Assembly (NCBI GenBank): GCA_033763735.1
Contig: JANRJY010000064.1
Location: forward strand, 1 to 64,000
Direction of reading: 5' to 3'
DNA length: 64,000 nt
Source: JANRJY01 sp033763735
GTDB taxonomy: Bacteria > Bacteroidota > Bacteroidia > Cytophagales > UBA9547
A program made the position numbers and the translations under genes. The notes below the pieces were generated by a model. That model did no database searches. It was given only the letters and a program-made list of their open reading frames with translations, and had not been told where the DNA came from. Shown one piece after another: positions 50,879 to 59,884 of this stretch. Every line of letters starts with the position of its first letter. Position 1 is the first letter of the stretch.

Positions 50879-53467
50879 TTATTTATAATTTACTTGAACT
50901 TTGTTAACGCCTACCATTCCAACACTCGAATAAACCGCATAATCACTTTGTTCGACCCTTTTAGTGATAAATTGGACCGGTTTACCGTTCATCATAAAAG
51001 AATCAGCTTTTTTACCAGTTGGAAGTAATATTTCCAAATTGGTATCGGCACCTGAACCGGTATATTCAATTTCAATAGCTGTTCCGGTGTTTTTATAAAT
51101 ATATGAAAGATATCCACCTGAAGCTTCATATTTGATGGTAGCGTTGGCTTCTTTTTCATTGGCAGCTTCCCACCGTGGTGCTAGCAATGATTTAGAGAAC
51201 GTAACATCCAAATCTTTAACACCAGCCAAACCTTCAATTAATCCATATCCAACCGCAGCTGCACCCCAACGATCAGGAATACCAAATGATACATCACCTG
51301 CAGCAAAATAAGGATCCTGATCACTCAATGTGATGCCTCCGATAAACCATTTTTCTTTGTTATCTTTCAGAAGCTCAAATTCCAAACTTGCAATTTCTTT
51401 TTCAGGGTTTGGATTTCTTAACCCATAAATACCCATTCCTACTCTTAACGATTTTCCATTAGGCACACTAAAGGCTACTTTCCAATTAGGTCTATCCGTT
51501 GGGTACCACCAGTTGTCAATTTTTCCATCAAGCATATAATCATTATAAGAGGTGCCATCCGAATATTTAATTGTAGCATATCCCACCATAGAGTTACGAG
51601 AACGAGAATGTAAAAGATATATCGTTTTGGCTTTCTTACCTACTTTTACTACACCTTTGGAGGTATATCCCTTGTCATTGGAAATAATTAAGACAGATTT
51701 TCTTCCATTTGTTGCAGGATCAACAATTTCAAATGGTATATCTCTGAATGTTTGAGAACCCAAAGGCATATTTTTCATATCATTGATATCCCCTTCCCCA
51801 CTCCATCCGGGTACTCCTGGTGCGCCTTTGTTTACAATGTCGGCATTGGCAGCCTCTTTAAGACTAATTGGGTTAAATATTGCTTTAGGCACATCTATTT
51901 TTGCTCCCTTGAATGTACAATCCAAATATCCGTTATGTTTCTTACCTATCTCCAATACACGACCTAAGATATCTGCTCCATAAGATTCAAAACCATGTTC
52001 AAATGCTCCATGGGCCAATTCTCCGGCAACAATGGTGATTACTCCGCCATTCATATATTCATAATTACCATTATCGCTACCATAACCATTTTCAAAAATA
52101 GGATATATCGTATACCACTCACCGGGAGACCCTACCGGAAGGTTTTTCTTAATATCTAAATAGGTTTTTATTATTGCGACTGCTTGTTCATGTGTAACGC
52201 CTCTGTTTAATGCATATGCATTTGACAATGAAACTTGTTTGGAAGGGTCTGTTTTGCCTATATCTCTTTTTGACCAAAAATCATCTTTTTCAGGGACATA
52301 GTGCGTATAGAACTTGCCATTCCATGCGAGTTTGTCCAATCTTTCTTTGAAATCCATTCCTATTTTCAACCACTCATTTGATTCCTCCTTTCGGCCTAGT
52401 GTTGCCAACATTTCAGAAATATATTTGCATCCTGCAATGAAACCTGTATTGTCGCCATGCATGACACCAAAGTCGTTTTTGTCAGGATCAATGCACTGTG
52501 CTGAACCATAGCCGGTTTGGCGTGCGTCATATTCATGTACAAAATCCCACGTATCAATAGTAAATCCTCTTTTGATCAATTTGTATTTCTCAGACCATCT
52601 ATATCGGTCTTTCATACAATATCTCATTGCTTTGATGGCACTATCAATTCCTTTGGACATCCATTCATTGTCACCGCATGCTTTCCAACTTACATACAAA
52701 CATTCGACAAATAGATATTCCACATCAGCTTCAACCGGCTGACGTTTGAATTCGTAATTTCCGTTTTCAATAACTCTGATAAAATCGCCATGATCTTTCC
52801 CTAGCACACTTTCCCACCAATTGGGTTCAGGTGTACGCTTGTAAATATTGTCCCATATCATACCATCTTCTCTTTGCGAATTGGCATATAAATCAAATCC
52901 ATCCTTTACCGCAGGATGAAAATATTTCATCATTTTGAGTGTATGCGTGTGGTCGCGTATCCAACCTACAAATACTGTATAAATACGATTGTTGTATCGG
53001 AAGCTTGAGGTTTCGCCCCATTCACCTACTAAAGACCATTGAACAATTCTTAAAAGTTCATCAAATTTCCCTGACTTATCTTTAATTTCGGTTTTGGTAT
53101 CAACTTTGAATCCAATCAGATCCAATGTTTTGCCCGAAGTATCTTCCAAAGAAATGGAATGAAAACCCAAAGCCCCACCTATTTTGAATTCAAATGCTTT
53201 TAAAGAAGAGTTTGACTTAGCATAAATTCGTGATTGAGCATCACGAATAACAAAAGTTCCACCTACAGTTGATGATACTTTCACTGTACTCAATGGACTC
53301 AAAATGGATCCGGATATATATCCATTAATAGACAAATTGCCATTGGCGCTTTTTCCTGATGCTGCGCTTTCGGCTATCTGGGCAATGGATGTTAGACCCA
53401 ATGTACCAATACTTCCAATGGTGGCAGTCTTAATAAAGGACCGTCTGTTTTCCTTTTTCAAATTCAT
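50879..53467 (-). CDS. Tat-exported protein with six-hairpin (alpha/alpha) glycosidase-like domain
   Basis: The 862-residue protein has a twin-arginine signal (NRRSFIKTATIGSIGTLGL). After a beta domain it has long helices with glycosidase-type loops: VGWIRDHTHTLKMMKYF, QREDGMIWDNIY, RQPVEADVEYLFVECLYVSWKACG, and GDNTGFIAGCKYI. Further on are SLSNAYALNRGVTHEQAVAII and GEWYTIYPIFENGYGSDNGNYEYMNGGVITI, the pattern of a six-hairpin glycoside hydrolase. The C-terminal region is a beta-sandwich. The sugar is unknown. It is last in an operon with a PVC-type dehydrogenase and a TIM-barrel isomerase. Its start lies two bases after the stop of the dehydrogenase gene. Confidence 0.75.
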   Translation of the reverse strand: MNLKKENRRSFIKTATIGSIGTLGLTSIAQIAESAASGKSANGNLSINGYISGSILSPLSTVKVSSTVGGTFVIRDAQSRIYAKSNSSLKAFEFKIGGALGFHSISLEDTSGKTLDLIGFKVDTKTEIKDKSGKFDELLRIVQWSLVGEWGETSSFRYNNRIYTVFVGWIRDHTHTLKMMKYFHPAVKDGFDLYANSQREDGMIWDNIYKRTPEPNWWESVLGKDHGDFIRVIENGNYEFKRQPVEADVEYLFVECLYVSWKACGDNEWMSKGIDSAIKAMRYCMKDRYRWSEKYKLIKRGFTIDTWDFVHEYDARQTGYGSAQCIDPDKNDFGVMHGDNTGFIAGCKYISEMLATLGRKEESNEWLKIGMDFKERLDKLAWNGKFYTHYVPEKDDFWSKRDIGKTDPSKQVSLSNAYALNRGVTHEQAVAIIKTYLDIKKNLPVGSPGEWYTIYPIFENGYGSDNGNYEYMNGGVITIVAGELAHGAFEHGFESYGADILGRVLEIGKKHNGYLDCTFKGAKIDVPKAIFNPISLKEAANADIVNKGAPGVPGWSGEGDINDMKNMPLGSQTFRDIPFEIVDPATNGRKSVLIISNDKGYTSKGVVKVGKKAKTIYLLHSRSRNSMVGYATIKYSDGTSYNDYMLDGKIDNWWYPTDRPNWKVAFSVPNGKSLRVGMGIYGLRNPNPEKEIASLEFELLKDNKEKWFIGGITLSDQDPYFAAGDVSFGIPDRWGAAAVGYGLIEGLAGVKDLDVTFSKSLLAPRWEAANEKEANATIKYEASGGYLSYIYKNTGTAIEIEYTGSGADTNLEILLPTGKKADSFMMNGKPVQFITKRVEQSDYAVYSSVGMVGVNKVQVNYK

Positions 53468-53468
53468 A

Positions 53469-56400
53469 TTAGTTTATTTTTTTTAAAGTAGTTAAATATT
53501 CAACCAAATCAACCAATTCTTGTTCAGTCATGGCACCATACAAACTTGGCATTAAGGATTTTTCCATTTTCTTTTTATCAGCAATTTCTGATTTCTTGAA
53601 AGAAGTGATTGTACCACCCATCATTTTCAAATCCAAATCAGCTTCTGTTTCGCTAATAATGATACCTGCACCACCACCACCTTCTTTTTTCTTGATTATA
53701 TAACCTTCATAACCAAAACTCACTCCTGCATCCGGCATTAATATAGCCATATATAGTCCATCTCTACCAAATTTGCTTCCAATTTCGGATAGTCCGGGAC
53801 CGAAATCAACACCTTTGCCATTGACCATATGGCAGGTCATGCAATTCTTTTTGTAAACCAGAATACCATTTTCAACATTTCCTTTTTTGAGAGACAGTTG
53901 ATTAATAGAAGGAAGCGGTTTTTCGTTCATTTCAGGCATTTTGATCAATTTGGCTGCTTCCTCGCGCATAACAGGTCTGTCGGCATTAATAAATAGATTA
54001 GCAATAGCCGGTTCCAGTGCCTTTGGAAGTTTTCCTTTACGAACAAATTCAAGCAAATAATCTTGGCCATCCCATCCCCAACTAAATGAGTTAATTACTG
54101 CTTTCTTTACATCGTTTGATATTTTATCATCAGTTAATATACCTACCTTAAATTCAAGAACCTCTTTGCTTTCAGTATAAATCATCGATTCCAAAACCTT
54201 GATTTGCTCGTTGATTGGCTTCGTTTTGACACATTCTTTAATCAGATTCAATCCATCCACAGCCACCAAGGATTTCATGGCATTTTGGACCATTGGTTTC
54301 TCAGGATGAGTAACAATTATATTGTATAACTCTGATGCCTGATCTTTGAGTTGAAATTTGCCAACTATTTGGAGGTATTCAGCCGTTCCTTTTACAAGTT
54401 GAAGTCGATTATAAACAATGTCTCTAAGTTTTGCCGATCGTTGAATATCAAATGCAGACATTGCATTTACACTTATTCTAAGAATTTCGTTTTTATTGGG
54501 TCCTTCAACATCTAATAGTTTGAGAAGCAAATCACTTTTGGGTGTCCCTTCTTTTTGAAAGTCTAACGCCCTGAAGAATTTATTAATTTCATTTATTGAG
54601 GTATTTGGATCAGACATTATTTTGAAATAATAAGGCAAAACTTCTGTTGAACGCGTTCTCCATATAATATCTCTTCCTACTTCGTTGTTCCAATTGTCTC
54701 CAATTTTAGATTTCCAAGCCTTAAAAAATTCATCCGGATGTGTATCTGAACCAATTCCCAAGGCTTCCAAATACCAGCGGTCATTGCCTTTATAATTCAT
54801 TGCTAAATCGACCAAAAGCTGAATAGAAGCATCCGTTAACGGGGCGTATCGAGTTGCAATGGCCAATTCTCTATTTACGGAAGAATTGTTAAGTTTAATT
54901 AGTGAAGAAATCACCGGAATTGGGTCAGAAAATGACTGTCGGGCCATTTTTATGGCCGCAATTTTGACGTTAATATCCGCATCATTTAATGCCTTTTTGA
55001 TGTAATCTTGTCCAATTCCATCCAATTTTGAAAGAAACCAATATGCCCTAGCTCTTACTCTTGGATTTGGAGATTTCAATAAAGCGGAAACATATTTTTC
55101 GGACTTTGCACCTTGCTTTTTGAGCTGATCCCAAGCCAAATATCTGGTTGCCATATTTGGACTAGCCAATGCTTCAGCAGCTTGGTCAAGTTTAGAGAAA
55201 TCAGGCATGGCATATTTGCCATTTGGAACAACTTTGTTGTCAACTTTAAAAATACGACCTTGATCCAAATCACCTCTTTGATGGCCACCAACACCCGGAT
55301 CGTACCAATCAGCAACTATTAGTGAACCATCAGGAGCAACAGTGAGGTCAGATGGGCGGAACCAATCATCTCGGCCTTCAACTAAATTTTTTATAGTCGC
55401 TTTATATCCGGCACCGTCGGGTTGGATTGGATAAGCCCTTACCACTTTAGGACCTGCATCGGTGTGAATGACTTGATTGTGGAAACCTTTTGGCAAACGA
55501 GTGCCTTCATATACAATAATTCCTGTGGGTGATCCGGCACCGGTTATCAACATATTTGGGACTACACCGGGATCATTCTGATGCCAATGTCTGCGTGGAA
55601 TTTCTGTTTCCATGTTATTTCGATACGATTGCCATCCTGCACCAGTTATTTCATCCTGGTAACCATAATTTCCAAATTCCATCACATAATTAATCCTTAC
55701 CGCTTTATTGCCATCATCATCATTATCGGATTGCCATAAATTGCCAAAAGCATCGACGGCTACTTCATAGTTATTTCTAAAATTATGTGCTAAAACTTCT
55801 ACCTCTGAGCCGTCAAAGTTGCATCTGAAAATCATTCCTTGTTTGAAAGCTTTACCTTTGCCGGATACTGTGTTTCCGTATTTGTCAATTACTTGGTTAC
55901 CGTTTTTGTCCAAAAGCTTACCTCCTTCATTCCCATAATTGAAATATAATTTCCCATCCGGACCAAACACAACAGCATGAACTGCGTGGTCATGTTGGAA
56001 ACCGCCAATTCCTTTAAACAATACTTCCTTTTTATCGGCTTCATCATCCCCATTTTCATCTGTCAGAATAAATATTTCGGGGCTGCACGATATAATCACT
56101 TTATTGCCCAACACACAAATTCCCAATGCAGCGTTAACTTCAGGTCCCTGGAAAAACACTTTTTGTTTGTCAGCAACATTGTCTCCATCGGTGTCTTCGA
56201 GTATCAAAATGCGATCTCCGGCACCTTTAACTTTAGCTCCCGGGTTGTGCATAGGTCGGTAATTAAAACCTTCACATATCCACACTCTTCCTTTTGCATC
56301 TACGTCAATATCGGTTGGATTTGTAAGCATTGGTTCAGATGCAAACAAATTAGCTTTAAGAGAATCGTTCACAATCAAACCTGAAAGTGCGTTTTCCGGT

Positions 56401-56555
56401 TTGCGCTTTTGTTCGTTGCTTAGTTTGAAATATGAACTATCTCCCTCAATACTTTTAAAAAATCCGGATGCAAGTGGATTTTTGAAAGCAGAAATATAAA
56501 GGAATAATGAAAGTAATGAGATGATAATTAAGGTTTTATGCTTGTTGATATTCAT
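53469..56555 (-). CDS. PVC-type heme-binding CxxCH dehydrogenase-like protein
   Basis: The 1028-residue protein has a signal peptide, then an N-terminal beta-propeller of the membrane-bound dehydrogenase type (LFASEPMLTNPTDIDVDAKGRVWICEGFNYR; ILEDTDGDNVADKQKVF; DENGDDEADKKEVLF) resembling sorbosone/glucose dehydrogenases. A HEAT-like region (about 490-850) comes next, and the C-terminal cytochrome c domain has CMTCH (around residue 890). It is expected to oxidise a sugar or alcohol and pass electrons to the heme. The family was defined in Planctomycetes and PVC bacteria, and homologues are also known in Bacteroidota. It is operonic with an isomerase and a glycosidase. Confidence 0.85.
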   Translation of the reverse strand: MNINKHKTLIIISLLSLFLYISAFKNPLASGFFKSIEGDSSYFKLSNEQKRKPENALSGLIVNDSLKANLFASEPMLTNPTDIDVDAKGRVWICEGFNYRPMHNPGAKVKGAGDRILILEDTDGDNVADKQKVFFQGPEVNAALGICVLGNKVIISCSPEIFILTDENGDDEADKKEVLFKGIGGFQHDHAVHAVVFGPDGKLYFNYGNEGGKLLDKNGNQVIDKYGNTVSGKGKAFKQGMIFRCNFDGSEVEVLAHNFRNNYEVAVDAFGNLWQSDNDDDGNKAVRINYVMEFGNYGYQDEITGAGWQSYRNNMETEIPRRHWHQNDPGVVPNMLITGAGSPTGIIVYEGTRLPKGFHNQVIHTDAGPKVVRAYPIQPDGAGYKATIKNLVEGRDDWFRPSDLTVAPDGSLIVADWYDPGVGGHQRGDLDQGRIFKVDNKVVPNGKYAMPDFSKLDQAAEALASPNMATRYLAWDQLKKQGAKSEKYVSALLKSPNPRVRARAYWFLSKLDGIGQDYIKKALNDADINVKIAAIKMARQSFSDPIPVISSLIKLNNSSVNRELAIATRYAPLTDASIQLLVDLAMNYKGNDRWYLEALGIGSDTHPDEFFKAWKSKIGDNWNNEVGRDIIWRTRSTEVLPYYFKIMSDPNTSINEINKFFRALDFQKEGTPKSDLLLKLLDVEGPNKNEILRISVNAMSAFDIQRSAKLRDIVYNRLQLVKGTAEYLQIVGKFQLKDQASELYNIIVTHPEKPMVQNAMKSLVAVDGLNLIKECVKTKPINEQIKVLESMIYTESKEVLEFKVGILTDDKISNDVKKAVINSFSWGWDGQDYLLEFVRKGKLPKALEPAIANLFINADRPVMREEAAKLIKMPEMNEKPLPSINQLSLKKGNVENGILVYKKNCMTCHMVNGKGVDFGPGLSEIGSKFGRDGLYMAILMPDAGVSFGYEGYIIKKKEGGGGAGIIISETEADLDLKMMGGTITSFKKSEIADKKKMEKSLMPSLYGAMTEQELVDLVEYLTTLKKIN

Positions 56556-56567
56556 TTGAGAAAATAA

Positions 56568-57482
56568 TTAAAATGCGTCTGAAATTCTATATGCTTCGAT
56601 TAATGCCAATTCTCCTTCTTTACCCGGTTTTGAATTGCCATGTTCCATTCCAAGGATGCCTTTGAATTCTTTTTGGTAAATGTTTTTGAAAATGTTTTTA
56701 TAGTTGATTTCGCCTGATGTAGGTTCATTTCGACCTGGATTATCCCCTATTTGAATATATGCAATTTCGTCCCATGTCAAATTCATGTTGTTAATGATAT
56801 GGCCTTCATTTTTTTGCATGTGATATATATCAAAGAGCAATTTGCAAGAAGGGCTTTTAACCGCTTTACAGATCATAAACGTTTGGTCTGAATTTCGAAG
56901 AAACAAATCGGGTGTATCGCTTAAAGGCTCCAATACCATTACCAAACCATGCGGCTCAAAAATATCACAAGCTCTTCGGAGCGTATCAATCACATTTGAT
57001 GTTTGGATTCCGATGGGCAAATCGCGACTAAAAAAACCAGGTACAACGGTCATCCATTTGGCATTCACGCGTTTGGCTACCTCTACAGCAGATTTGCAGG
57101 AAGCTAAAAACTGATCTCTGAATTCGGGTTTTCCGGTAGTAAGCGTTGGTTTCCATGCCGTACTCATATTAACTACGAATACACCCATTTTCATATTTAA
57201 TCTTGTTAATTCAGCACCTATTTTATTTTGCAATTCGATAGGCTTATCGGGCATTCCATTGTCTTCCAGGGCAGTGAACCCTTGATCGGCCATAAACTTA
57301 AGCTGATCAATTACGTCTTTACCTGCATGACTTTCGAACATACCGAAATGAGGTGCATAATTGAGCTTGAATGAGATTTTGCTCTCCTTTTTTAATTCTT
57401 GACTTTGAGCTAATGTTTCAAAAGCAGTTAAGCCGAGTGCACCGGTAGCTACTGTATTTTTAATAAATGATCTTCTTATCAT
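56568..57482 (-). CDS. Tat-exported hydroxypyruvate isomerase-like TIM-barrel protein
   Basis: The 304-residue protein has a twin-arginine signal (MIRRSFIKNTVATGALGLTAF). The mature part is a TIM barrel of the AP endonuclease 2/xylose isomerase-like type, with KLNYAPHFGMFESHAGKD, FTALEDNGMPDKP, VMVLEPLSDTPDLFL (metal Glu), LLFDIYHMQKNEGHIINNM (Asp/His), AYIQIGDNPGRNEPTSGEINY, and GILGMEHGNSKPG. Homologues isomerise hydroxypyruvate and tartronate semialdehyde or similar ketoses. It is first in the operon with the heme dehydrogenase. Confidence 0.85.
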   Translation of the reverse strand: MIRRSFIKNTVATGALGLTAFETLAQSQELKKESKISFKLNYAPHFGMFESHAGKDVIDQLKFMADQGFTALEDNGMPDKPIELQNKIGAELTRLNMKMGVFVVNMSTAWKPTLTTGKPEFRDQFLASCKSAVEVAKRVNAKWMTVVPGFFSRDLPIGIQTSNVIDTLRRACDIFEPHGLVMVLEPLSDTPDLFLRNSDQTFMICKAVKSPSCKLLFDIYHMQKNEGHIINNMNLTWDEIAYIQIGDNPGRNEPTSGEINYKNIFKNIYQKEFKGILGMEHGNSKPGKEGELALIEAYRISDAF

Positions 57483-57931
57483 GTAAATGTTAATTAATTA
57501 TACTAAAAAAATATTTGAAAACATGTAATTGAAATTGGCTGATATTAATAACATTAGAAACTTTTTAATCTACCAAAACTATAACTTTAATCTTAATAAA
57601 TACAATTACAAAAACGTTTATTTTTAACAATTTGGGAGATTTAAATTCAATTCTTCTAATCGAAAACAATTATAAAATCGTGAGAATTTATAGCTATAAA
57701 TGATTTCATTACAAATAAATGATTTTATTCATAATACGCTATTTAACTTCAAAATAAATATAAATATTTTTATGGGAAATATAATTATTATGCGGTTTGA
57801 ATTACTTTGACAATTATACTAATAATGAATATTGTATAATTTCATTGTTAATAATAAATGGAAAAGTGCCTACCTGGAATTAATAAAAATCAAAATCCTC
57901 GAGTACAAAATAAGTTGGACTAAAACTTAAC
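57483..57931. other. AT-rich intergenic stretch, nothing identified
   Basis: About 450 bases of very AT-rich sequence lie between the isomerase start and the terminator of the next operon. They presumably hold the promoter of the isomerase operon, but no consensus box stands out, and no gene, tRNA or repeat was recognised. Confidence 0.5.
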
Positions 57932-57962
57932 AAACACCTTCATTAAAAGTATAAAGGTGTTT
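57932..57962 (-). terminator. Terminator of the transporter-peptidase operon
   Basis: The arms AAACACCTT (57932-57940) and AAGGTGTTT (57954-57962) have a 13-base loop. On the minus strand it lies 15 bases after the last TPR gene. The T-run is weak (TTTGTTAAGTTTT). Confidence 0.55.
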
Positions 57963-57977
57963 AGGTTTACAAAGTTA

Positions 57978-58592
57978 TTATTTGATATAAGACAATCCTT
58001 CAAGAGCCGACTTATCATTGGGGCTGTATAGCAATACTTTATTAAATATAATACGAGCATCGTTTTTATTGCCTAGAAAAAAATTTGTCCATGCGCTCAT
58101 TAACATATTATTGTAATCAAATGGGTACAAGTTCAATGAAATGTCAAAGTATTTTTTTGCACTTACATAATCTTTACGATAATAATATATCATTCCTAAT
58201 TGATAATGAGCGGACGAATTTTTTGGATCCAGGCGAATAATGGCTTGATAGCTTTTTTCGACATCGTTCCACTTTTCAAGAACGGTATAAGGCGTGATTA
58301 TTGCCCAAATTGGCTCTGTAGCTGCCGGATACAATGCAATTGCTTTTTGATAATAAGCGATAGATTCCTTATACCGACCCGACATATAATTGAGCCAGCC
58401 CAATCTGAGATTCGTTTCATATGAGGTTTCAGAATAATTGGAAACAAGTGTTGCAATTGCCGCATCATAATTTTTATTGTATTCATATTCATATGACTGG
58501 CTGAAAGCCTTCATAAGGTTTTTTTCTTGAGCCAATGTGCTCAATGCGAATAATACAATAGCGATTTTTAAAGATTGTTTTAGAAGTTCCAT
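57978..58592 (-). CDS. Exported TPR protein
   Basis: The 204-residue product has a signal peptide (KIAIVLFALSTLAQ), then consecutive TPR units, for example NYDAAIATLVSNYSETSYE, GRYKESIAYYQKAIALYPAA, NDVEKSYQAIIRLDPKNS and KDYVSAKKYFDISLNLYPFD. It lacks any catalytic domain and is probably a periplasmic or lipid-attached scaffold. It is last of three overlapping genes; its start is inside the end of the barrel gene by 13 bases. It may dock onto the TPR part of the neighbouring protein. Confidence 0.8.
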   Translation of the reverse strand: MELLKQSLKIAIVLFALSTLAQEKNLMKAFSQSYEYEYNKNYDAAIATLVSNYSETSYETNLRLGWLNYMSGRYKESIAYYQKAIALYPAATEPIWAIITPYTVLEKWNDVEKSYQAIIRLDPKNSSAHYQLGMIYYYRKDYVSAKKYFDISLNLYPFDYNNMLMSAWTNFFLGNKNDARIIFNKVLLYSPNDKSALEGLSYIK

Positions 58593-59884
58593 TTTAATGT
58601 AGTGGTTAAGAAGTAATTGGTGTAAATATAATTTCGCGTTTTATACGTAATAGGGTTATCATAATAAATATGCATTCCTTCATAAGAGTGAACTCTGAAA
58701 GTTGGCACAATTTCTAAATTTTTAAGGTAAAAATGCCATTCTAAGTTCAAAATACTTGAGATTTTATCAGCTGAATTATAAGTGCTGAAACCCAAATCTG
58801 TAATATAATTCAAGTGATTTCCAAAAGACAAACTATAATAGTACCACCACCAATTAAAAGCTTTACCACCGAAATAAATATTATTGACATTTTGAGAGTT
58901 TGTATTATTTAAAATTTGAGCATTAGAATAACCAAAGTACAAATGCTGATTCCCTTTCGGAAAAAGAGTTATTCCTATTTCTTCTTGAATTTGACTGGAA
59001 TTGTTAAAATTACTTGTTGCAAAAGCGAGACTTGGTTTGAAAATTCCAAACTGTTTGATGATTCGTGCAGATAATGAAAAATTACTTGTATTTGTTGTGG
59101 CAGGACTAAATGAATATCCTGAAATATAATTATAAGTGGTGTTAATTGTAGAATAAGATTGATTGTAATAAGCTACACCACCTCCAATATTCCACCCTGA
59201 TCTAAATTGGTAAAAAGCACCAAAATTACATTGGTATTGATTATTATTGAATGTTTGGTCTGTGTTTTTTAGAGTTGTTCTAATAATAGTACGACTAGTT
59301 ATATTAAACACAGATAATCCGTACATTAAATGAAATCTATTTTTGATTTTATGTTGTAAAAAAGCATTTACAAAATTATTCTTCCCTTGAAAAGTTATTT
59401 GATTATATAAATCTGTAGCAGCTTTATTATATGAATCTTGTAAGAGGGCAATATTATCATTTAATGTAATACCCCCACCTACTGCTACAACTTCAATGAT
59501 TTTTGGTTTATACTTGATTTTATTTTGTAGATTCTTTGAAAAGGAGGTAGCCCAGTCATTTGCATCTTCAGTTCTCCCTGAAAACATATATGAATAATAC
59601 AAATACTCCTGTACCGTTTCATCCGCAGGATTCATGGAAATAGCTTTTTCAAAATGTGGAATTGCCTTAACATAATTTTTATTTTCATAATATGCGATTC
59701 CGATTCGCATACGCAAATAATAGAAATCGATCTCCTGTTCCAATGCTAGCTTTCCAGTAAAAATTACATTTTTATAATCGTTATTGATATAATAATAGTA
59801 GGTCAAACTATCCGCAGACCTATAGGTCAATTCTTGCGCTTTTGAAAATAATTGTACGAGAAACAGTATAATCAATAAACGCAT
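58580..59884 (-). CDS. Exported protein with TPR segment and outer-membrane barrel-like C-terminus
   Basis: The 434-residue product has a signal peptide (MRLLIILFLVQLFSKAQ), then about two TPR units (YVKAIPHFEKAISMNPADETV). A C-terminal part of about 300 residues has alternating beta strands with aromatic ends (FQHKIKNRFHLMYGLSVF-like, SGWNIGGGVAYYNQSY, HLYFGYSNAQIL) and final residue Phe (KWNF), as in outer-membrane proteins. It overlaps both neighbours by 13 bases. The likely place is the outer membrane, with the TPR in the periplasm. No named family matches. Confidence 0.75.
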   Translation of the reverse strand: MRLLIILFLVQLFSKAQELTYRSADSLTYYYYINNDYKNVIFTGKLALEQEIDFYYLRMRIGIAYYENKNYVKAIPHFEKAISMNPADETVQEYLYYSYMFSGRTEDANDWATSFSKNLQNKIKYKPKIIEVVAVGGGITLNDNIALLQDSYNKAATDLYNQITFQGKNNFVNAFLQHKIKNRFHLMYGLSVFNITSRTIIRTTLKNTDQTFNNNQYQCNFGAFYQFRSGWNIGGGVAYYNQSYSTINTTYNYISGYSFSPATTNTSNFSLSARIIKQFGIFKPSLAFATSNFNNSSQIQEEIGITLFPKGNQHLYFGYSNAQILNNTNSQNVNNIYFGGKAFNWWWYYYSLSFGNHLNYITDLGFSTYNSADKISSILNLEWHFYLKNLEIVPTFRVHSYEGMHIYYDNPITYKTRNYIYTNYFLTTTLKWNF

